In this document: positions 25,088 through 30,158 of the stretch, piece after piece
Numbering within the stretch: position 1 is the stretch's first letter
Layout: each line of letters begins with the position of its first letter
NCBI GenBank assembly: GCA_902478995.1
Contig: CABSNF010000014.1
Location: 1-30,158 of the forward strand
DNA from: an uncultured Collinsella sp.
GTDB taxonomy: Bacteria; Actinomycetota; Coriobacteriia; Coriobacteriales; Coriobacteriaceae
Length of the DNA: 30,158 nt
Direction of reading: 5' to 3'
The notes under the pieces: generated by a model
Told to the model about the DNA's origin: nothing
The model's input: only the letters and a program-made list of their open reading frames with translations
The model's database searches: none
Made by a program: the position numbers and the translations under genes

Positions 25088-26434
25088 CTAGTTCATAGGG
25101 GGTTGTCGTTTCTGATATCTTTTTATCCACTCACTTAGGAACAGAGACGAGATGGCTAAAAACCAAGTCGTTGGAGTAAAGAGAGATGAGGTGAGCTTTC
25201 CAACAAGCGGCATGGAGAATATGCCCGAAGAAAGATAGGTATACGAAATCATCGAAAAAGACAGCGGGGACCCACCATGAAGCATGCGAGCATGCTCATA
25301 GAGGTTTGAATAAAAAAGACCAGTTAAGAGGCTAAATAGCGCAGTACCGCCAAAACCGAAATCGTGATACCACAATCGAAATACCGTGTATACATTACCG
25401 AGATCGATTGAACCCCAAGAACGAAACTCATGGTTACCGGATGAAACTAAATTAGTAAAGCCAAAATTTCGTCCAAAAGACGAATATAGTGCTACGAAAG
25501 TCTCCGAGCCAAAGTACTTGCTTGCAACACCAGGATTTTGAAGAAATTTATCAAATAAAACAAATGAATAGCCAATGTAGCTGCAAATATAATCCAATGG
25601 TCCAAGAGTAACTTCTCGTCCAACAAACCAAGAGGCAACCCAAAATAAGAAACAGGCAAAAACAAGAGCGAATACAATTTTGATAAACTTCCCAAGGGTT
25701 ATTCTTATCGTCCACCCACTGTTAATCGATAGTAAAATCCATATGCAGCAAACGCATGAACAGACAAAAACAATGGCACCTAGCCTTACGCCATTCAATA
25801 ATTGACAAATTGCATAAAACGCAGCGGGGAGAAGCATGAGAGAATCTTTGATGCTAAATCCATCGCAAATAATATTGTTAAAACCAATAATTAGATATAC
25901 AAACGAAAAAATGGTAAGCAATTTAAAGCATATATTGGATAAAGACGAAAGCCCGACTGAAGGATCATCGCCGCTATAAGCAGATGCAGTTCGGTAAGAA
26001 TTCATTAAAGAATTCCAGTCCCCAGCAACAGGACCCGAAACAGCTGATCGAACATCTTTCAAAAACAAAACGGCAGTAACGACCCCAAGGACAACAGCCA
26101 ATAGAACAAGAGATGTCGGAACTTGAATCCTTACAAGAGTCGTCGATTCAACACTAGCATTAAGTTTGCTTCGCTGCACTTTTATATGTCTAAAATAAAG
26201 CAAGAAAAATAGCGATGCGACATCAAAGACGGTAACAAAGAAGCAAATAAGTAATCCTCCATGGAGGGAGACTTCAGTACCGAAGACAAGGCAGTTATAC
26301 AATTCAGCGAGTGAGCAAATAAAGAAAGAGGCGTTACAAATTGATGCTGGATTCATCCAATCACTTTTTGATAGCTCTTGAGAGATTGCAAGCAGCAAAA
26401 GAAAATATAACGTCATTAATGATATAACAAACAT
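25088..26434 (-). CDS. Wzy-type repeat-unit polymerase
   Basis: A 448-residue membrane protein with ~11-12 hydrophobic segments and a large extracellular loop (~290-360) that contains SSFGRNFGFTN and RSWGSIDLGNVYTVFRLWYHDFG. This architecture is that of the O-antigen/oligosaccharide repeat-unit polymerase family, in which each repeat is linked into the chain outside the membrane. Sequence is poorly conserved, so topology and operon position carry the call. The gene is the most AT-rich in the window and has rarer codons than the core genes, pointing to recent transfer. The ATG 26434 start has only a weak ribosome site (GAAAG). Confidence 0.85.
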   Translation of the reverse strand: MFVISLMTLYFLLLLAISQELSKSDWMNPASICNASFFICSLAELYNCLVFGTEVSLHGGLLICFFVTVFDVASLFFLLYFRHIKVQRSKLNASVESTTLVRIQVPTSLVLLAVVLGVVTAVLFLKDVRSAVSGPVAGDWNSLMNSYRTASAYSGDDPSVGLSSLSNICFKLLTIFSFVYLIIGFNNIICDGFSIKDSLMLLPAAFYAICQLLNGVRLGAIVFVCSCVCCIWILLSINSGWTIRITLGKFIKIVFALVFACFLFWVASWFVGREVTLGPLDYICSYIGYSFVLFDKFLQNPGVASKYFGSETFVALYSSFGRNFGFTNLVSSGNHEFRSWGSIDLGNVYTVFRLWYHDFGFGGTALFSLLTGLFYSNLYEHARMLHGGSPLSFSMISYTYLSSGIFSMPLVGKLTSSLFTPTTWFLAISSLFLSEWIKRYQKRQPPMN

Positions 26435-26457
26435 TGTTTAAGCTACTTTCAAGTTAG

Positions 26458-27462
26458 TTATTGCATTAATCCAGATAAGCGACAGGCAGAACAAAATACG
26501 GAAAAAATTCTTCTTCCGCAGCAGGCAAAAAATGCTGCCAAGCGTTCTCTTTTTCTAGCTTCGAAATCCTTCAGAACAGGCAAACGAAATGTAGATAAGT
26601 TATTCCAAAGGTCATCGCGGTCTTTAAGGTCGCTTTCAGAGACCCCAGCCATCGGAATCTGTGCGTAAACCATCCTACAAACAGAAAAGCAGCGCGAAGC
26701 GGCGGCTTTACTTAGGTCCGGATACCAATTACAAATATCCTGGTAGAGCCGATCGGCAATTATCAATGCGGACTCGCCTTTAATGTGTCGATATTCTTGC
26801 CTGATAATGCTGTTACTTCTCATGCGATATGCATACAACTCACGGCAATCGACAACGGCAACGGAATCAACCTTGTGAATAATCTTATAGACGCTAGCGA
26901 GATCCTCGTAATACAGCCCCTTAGGGAACGGGTCAATGCCCAGTGGCGCCTTTGCGTAAAGGCGCCACGGGGCACCGGTGTCCAGCGTCTGATATAACAT
27001 CAGACGCTGGACATCGGACGAAGGCAGTGCCTTCGCAGGCGCCACGGGGTCAAGAGACTCCACCAAAGAGCAAGCATCACCATCATTGAACGGCTTGCCA
27101 AATGGAACAGCAGATATCTGACATCCCGTATCGCGGCAGGCGTTAAAAAGAACCTCGATAAAAACAGGAGAAATGTAGTCGTCGCTATCAACGAAGGAAA
27201 TCCAGTCGCCCTGAGCAATACGCAGCCCTGCATTACGAGCGTCGGAAAGACCGCCATTTTCCTTATGCAAAACGGTGGTACGGTCGTCGCTTGCAGCAAG
27301 AACATCACAAAGCTCGCCAGAACCATCAGTCGAGCCGTCATCGACAAGAATGATCTCGATGTTACGATAGCTTTGACGGCAAATGCTATCAAAGCACTCC
27401 CGCAGATAAGGCTTAACGTTATATACCGGCACAATCACCGATACCAAGTTACTGTTTGCCAT
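26458..27462 (-). CDS. Family 2 glycosyltransferase
   Basis: A 334-residue inverting GT-A enzyme. It begins LVSVIVPVYNVKPYLRECFDSI and has the nucleotide-binding DDGSTDGS at 41-48, the NGGLSDARNAGL segment at 70-80 and the metal-binding DSDD at 92-95 (DxD type), with an ED pair in FPKGLYYEDLASVYKI further on. A C-terminal ~100 residues of basic helices may attach it to the membrane. It starts immediately after the previous gene's stop with AAGGAA as ribosome site. Two strong hairpins are encoded inside it (26943-27012). Confidence 0.92.
   Translation of the reverse strand: MANSNLVSVIVPVYNVKPYLRECFDSICRQSYRNIEIILVDDGSTDGSGELCDVLAASDDRTTVLHKENGGLSDARNAGLRIAQGDWISFVDSDDYISPVFIEVLFNACRDTGCQISAVPFGKPFNDGDACSLVESLDPVAPAKALPSSDVQRLMLYQTLDTGAPWRLYAKAPLGIDPFPKGLYYEDLASVYKIIHKVDSVAVVDCRELYAYRMRSNSIIRQEYRHIKGESALIIADRLYQDICNWYPDLSKAAASRCFSVCRMVYAQIPMAGVSESDLKDRDDLWNNLSTFRLPVLKDFEARKRERLAAFFACCGRRIFSVFCSACRLSGLMQ
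26943..27012. other. Two tandem perfect hairpins inside the GT2 gene
   Basis: The first stem GTGGCGCCTTT (26943-26953) pairs perfectly with 26958-26968 around four bases. Eleven bases later GTCCAGCGTCTGAT (26980-26993) pairs perfectly with 26999-27012 around ATAAC. Both lie in the coding frame for SSDVQRLMLYQTLDTGAPWR and so are translated. Such paired strong stems in one gene are unusual; they could slow ribosomes or act as an RNA signal. Confidence 0.7.
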
Positions 27463-28569
27463 CTAATTCCTTGAGTAGAGATCTAGATATTTATAAGTCA
27501 GTCGCTCGCCTTGCAACTCAATGTTGTAATCGGCGAATTGCCCACTTGAGATAGACGATCGACCCTCATACGAGTACGGCAAGAGTGAATCGATTTCATC
27601 GGCCCACACGGCAGGACTATCAATCGGCAAGAACTTGCATTCCCCCGTTACGTCCACTTCGCGCGTAATCGCATCACTCAGCAGGCACGGCAGGCCAGAC
27701 ACCTGTGCCTCGACGCCGACGAGGCACAGGCCTTCGTAAAGGCTTGGCAGAACGAACGCATCAAACGCCTGGTACAAACGATTGACATCGCTTCTCTGTC
27801 CCAGAAACATAACGCGATCGGTAAGACCGCGTTCATCCACCAAGGACTTTACGGAGGCCTCGGCTTCGCCGGTACCGACAAGCAACAGGACGACATCGTC
27901 GCGGCGCTTTACGACCTCAGTAAAAACATCAATCAAAAATGCATGGTTCTTCTGGGCAGTAAAGCGTCCCACATGCCCAATGGCAAACTGGTTGCCGACG
28001 AGGCCCAGGTCGACTCGCGCTTGAGCGCGAGCCTCCGCATTGAAGCGGAAGCGACCCAAATCAATTGCGTTGTATACGACCTCGAAGTGTGCAGCTTTAC
28101 CGAAAAGCCACTCACCGGCAAACCGGCTACATGCAAATCGATGCGTCGGATACCGGTTAGATTGCGTTTTCAGCACTGCCTTAAGAACATTCTTGGCATA
28201 CTCACCCTTACCGCTCGTAGAGTGGCTATGGGCGATACGCACGGGGACACCCGCCTTCTTCGCAGCGCGCAGTGGAAAAACCGAAAGCGCATTGATGTGA
28301 CTGTGTACGATCTTCCAGCCCTCTTCCCTAAAGAGGCGCTGAAGCTCTCGCTGATATTCAATTACGTGCTGGTAGGGCGGAATCTCGAAAACTCTGCCAC
28401 CGAGTGATTCAATCTCCTCGCGAGGGACAAGCGACGAATCGGAATCGATAAGGAAATCAAACTGCACTTTGCTACGATCAATATGACGGTAGTAATTCAT
28501 GACGACGGCCTCAACGCCGCCGCCATTCATTTTTCCGACTATCTGTGCGACACGAATTGGATTAGCCAT
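27463..28569 (-). CDS. Family 4 glycosyltransferase (EpsF/CapM-like)
   Basis: A 368-residue GT-B enzyme of the EpsF-like branch. The N-terminal IVGKMNGGGVEAVVMNYYRHID is the acceptor-domain loop typical of this branch. HSHINALSVFPLRAAKKAG and RIAHSHSTSG are conserved. The donor domain has GHVGRFTAQKNHAFLIDVF, and the E-x7-E motif PSLYEGLCLVGVEAQVSGLP is intact (about 274-293). It starts immediately after the sugar transferase stop (TAG then ATG) and is therefore likely to act on the lipid-linked sugar that gene makes. It is probably one of the first enzymes to extend the unit. The donor sugar is unknown. Confidence 0.92.
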   Translation of the reverse strand: MANPIRVAQIVGKMNGGGVEAVVMNYYRHIDRSKVQFDFLIDSDSSLVPREEIESLGGRVFEIPPYQHVIEYQRELQRLFREEGWKIVHSHINALSVFPLRAAKKAGVPVRIAHSHSTSGKGEYAKNVLKAVLKTQSNRYPTHRFACSRFAGEWLFGKAAHFEVVYNAIDLGRFRFNAEARAQARVDLGLVGNQFAIGHVGRFTAQKNHAFLIDVFTEVVKRRDDVVLLLVGTGEAEASVKSLVDERGLTDRVMFLGQRSDVNRLYQAFDAFVLPSLYEGLCLVGVEAQVSGLPCLLSDAITREVDVTGECKFLPIDSPAVWADEIDSLLPYSYEGRSSISSGQFADYNIELQGERLTYKYLDLYSRN

Positions 28570-29322
28570 CTAACGCCCCGTCCTCTTCTTGCCGAACATG
28601 GCACCAAAAGTGCCGGTGAAACATTTCCAGTCCATGCAGAAGCAACGATTACGCACATAGCGAAGCTCAATCTTCTGTCGCAGGCCACTGTCGAAGGTTG
28701 CCTCGTTTCGGTCAGTCGCCTGCCAAAGGCCTGTAATGCCAGGCTGGACGGAAAGCAACTCAGCCTTTTCCTCGTCAGAAAAATGCTGTTCAAGCTCATC
28801 CCTTGTAATGGGACGCGGTCCAATAACGGAAAGATCGCCGTTAAGCACGTTCAGAAACTGAGGCATCTCATCGATAGAGCATTTACGAATGAACTGACCA
28901 ATCTTGGTAATACGAGGATCATCGTCAACCTTGCGTTCAACTTCCCACTGATGTAGCTGCTCGGGACTCAGATACTTCTGCACATCGCCAGCATCGGCGA
29001 CCATACTGCGAAGCTTGAAAATCTTGATTGTCTTTCCACCCTTGCCAACGCGTTCTTGCGTATACATAGGACTGCCGGGCGTCTCAAGGCTAATGAGCGC
29101 ACACACAATGGCGATGGGGATAAGCAACAGTACACTCATCAAAAGACTGAACACCAGATCAAACAGCCTCTTAACAAAGCGATAGCCAAGAGTACCGCTC
29201 GGTTTAATCTCTTTAATAGCCAGTGCGTCCCCCACAGATGCACAGCTCTCTGTTACTTCCTTAGCAGCCAAAGTCAAACGTACGTCCCTGTCCACCAGAG
29301 ATTCCCCAATCAGTAATTTCAA
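28570..29322 (-). CDS. Initiating undecaprenyl-phosphate sugar transferase
   Basis: A bacterial sugar-transferase domain protein (about 250 aa) that moves a sugar-1-phosphate to undecaprenyl phosphate, the first step of repeat-unit assembly. After a ~50-residue head come the KRLFDLVFS entry helix (51-78), QERVGKGGKTIKIFKLRSM (89-107), the acidic CSIDEMPQF (148-155, Asp-Glu pair) and GDLSVIGPRP (162-171), then PGITGLWQ. It lacks the multi-helix N-terminus of full WbaP. The start is uncertain: TTG 29322 has no ribosome site, while GTG 29295 follows GGGGAA and would give a shorter protein. It lies 33 bases after the NusG-like gene. Confidence 0.9.
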   Translation of the reverse strand: MKLLIGESLVDRDVRLTLAAKEVTESCASVGDALAIKEIKPSGTLGYRFVKRLFDLVFSLLMSVLLLIPIAIVCALISLETPGSPMYTQERVGKGGKTIKIFKLRSMVADAGDVQKYLSPEQLHQWEVERKVDDDPRITKIGQFIRKCSIDEMPQFLNVLNGDLSVIGPRPITRDELEQHFSDEEKAELLSVQPGITGLWQATDRNEATFDSGLRQKIELRYVRNRCFCMDWKCFTGTFGAMFGKKRTGR

Positions 29323-29355
29323 AAATGCGAACGAACGGCCGGTGCAACGTCTCCC

Positions 29356-29946
29356 TTACGTTTTGCTGGGTACGTCGAGCGGTAGCAGCTCCCTAAAAGC
29401 GGAATCGCCTTCGCCCACGTCCACCAGGCACCAGCGTTTATGACGGTCGATCTTTTTAACGCGGGCCTCTTGCCCCACCAAGGGCCCCTGCTCTATGTGC
29501 AGCACGCCGTCTTCTATGCGGGCTACGCTGTTGCGCACCACGCCGTCGTCATCGAGCACACTGCGGTACCAGTCCTGCGCATCGTCCGGCATGGGCGCAT
29601 AGGCCCGCTCCCTACTGCCGGCAATGCGGCAGCCAAAGCTCAACTGGGCCAAGGCCTTGTCGAGCAGGGCGGCATCGCGCGTGGCGACGAAGAAGTATTC
29701 CTTGTACATGGGTTTGTTTTGGAGCGACCAGGCGCCGTCCCGCTTAAACCAGAACTCCTTTTGCATCACAAAAGCGTCCTGCATCAGCTCGTGCGGGATA
29801 ATGCGGCGGACCTTTTCGCAGGTCTCGCGCTCTTTACCATTGGGGGTGTGGACCAGATACCAGCGGACGCGGCCGTGCTGGCTGTTGGTAGTAGCGCCAC
29901 TAAAGGCACCGGGCAGCTGCTCTTGGCGCCGCATTGTCTGTTCCAT
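29356..29946 (-). CDS. NusG/RfaH/LoaP-like antiterminator
   Basis: A ~196-residue NusG-type transcription elongation factor. The N-terminal NGN domain reads RVRWYLVHTPNGKERETCEKVRRIIP and contains KPMYKEYFFVATRD, the RNA-polymerase clamp-contact pattern. The C-terminal KOW domain is QGPLVGQEARVKKIDRHKRWCLVDV. It is specialised rather than the housekeeping NusG: it is first gene of a long polysaccharide operon, as in LoaP and UpxY systems. It probably lets polymerase pass pauses and terminators, allowing full expression of the following eight genes. I prefer ATG 29946, preceded by AGGGGG, over the longer frame to 29979. Confidence 0.88.
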   Translation of the reverse strand: MEQTMRRQEQLPGAFSGATTNSQHGRVRWYLVHTPNGKERETCEKVRRIIPHELMQDAFVMQKEFWFKRDGAWSLQNKPMYKEYFFVATRDAALLDKALAQLSFGCRIAGSRERAYAPMPDDAQDWYRSVLDDDGVVRNSVARIEDGVLHIEQGPLVGQEARVKKIDRHKRWCLVDVGEGDSAFRELLPLDVPSKT

Positions 29947-30037
29947 CTCTCGCCCCCTTTTCTTGTCTCCGCGACGCACGCGGATGCAGGGGCGTTAAGA
30001 ACAGGCTTCTCGCTCGCAGCTAGGCGCAGTCGCAAAA

Positions 30038-30158
30038 GTACAGGTTTTGTAGAGGCGTATGGAGATGCACCCATTCGCTGCGCATTTTGTGCAATCTGGG
30101 AAAACGCGAGCAGTTTGCTCGTATAATGAAGCCCGTCGAAAGATACAAAAACCTGTAC
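30038..30158. repeat. Inverted repeat pair around the operon promoter
   Basis: GTACAGGTTTTGT at 30038-30050 recurs in reverse orientation as ACAAAAACCTGTAC at 30145-30158, ending exactly at the window edge, so the second arm may extend further. The arms bound a 94-base centre that holds the putative promoter of the polysaccharide operon and a small stem CGAGCA/TGCTCG. A pair of regulator sites or an invertible-type segment are both possible. Confidence 0.55.
30120..30148 (-). promoter_or_regulatory. Putative promoter of the polysaccharide operon
   Basis: On the minus strand TTGTAT (30148-30143) and TATACG (30125-30120) are spaced by 17 bases, ~175 bases before the NusG-like start. A perfect plus-strand -10 TATAAT (30122-30127) overlaps it, so a divergent promoter for a gene beyond the window is possible too. 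The call is sequence-based only. Confidence 0.5.

Noticed and set aside
1..30158. CRISPR array, rRNA or complete insertion sequence
   Set aside because: No regularly spaced repeats, rRNA signatures or transposase with both ends were found.

Overview
The window looks like a chromosome segment of a GC-rich gut actinobacterium, most likely a Coriobacteriia member such as Collinsella. This is an inference from GC-rich housekeeping genes, the sucrose locus, actinobacterial-style start sites and the polysaccharide locus; there is no rRNA or other marker here to fix it. Almost every gene is on the minus strand. No rRNA, tRNA or CRISPR array was seen.

Region 1 (1-4.8 kb) is core metabolism: the 5' part of leuS, guaB (an IMP dehydrogenase whose residue numbering matches the Tritrichomonas-type enzyme), a small ModE-like DNA-binding protein and an odd Cys/Met-family PLP-fold protein without the usual lysine motif. 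Its intergenic gaps hold very long hairpins.

Region 2 (4.8-9.1 kb) is a complete sucrose unit: a PTS EIIBC sucrose transporter, a GH32 sucrose-6-phosphate hydrolase and a LacI-type repressor. Three 14-bp LacI-type operators, two before the transporter and one before the repressor, support local control with autoregulation. A strong terminator follows the hydrolase.

Region 3 (9.2-20.3 kb) is an accessory, defence-like island. It contains (a) a toxin / HTH antitoxin / SecB-like chaperone trio that fits a toxin-antitoxin-chaperone (TAC) module, with a perfect 16-bp palindrome over its promoter; (b) an AAA15 ATPase plus RloB/TOPRIM-like pair, like RloAB or AbiL, with its own promoter; (c) a DUF2188 gene; (d) a three-gene set of an SMC-like ATPase, a DUF4393 protein and a large protein with a C-terminal HEPN-type R-x5-H motif, which is my best candidate for an undescribed system; and (e) decayed remains: a frameshifted Pro-rich protein, a UvrD-like helicase with a stop codon in a core motif, and an IS256-type transposase N-terminus.

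Region 4 (20.4-30.2 kb) is a surface-polysaccharide operon read right to left: NusG/LoaP-like antiterminator, initiating sugar-phosphate transferase, GT4, GT2, Wzy-type polymerase, polysaccharide pyruvyl transferase, Fe-S/F420H2-dehydrogenase-beta-like protein, GT4-like glycosyltransferase, Wzx-type flippase. Genes are tightly packed, often touching or overlapping, and end near a Rho-independent terminator. The middle genes are clearly AT-richer than the flanks, as expected for an exchanged serotype-like cassette. A G9 tract in the Fe-S gene and two tandem perfect hairpins inside the GT2 gene deserve attention.
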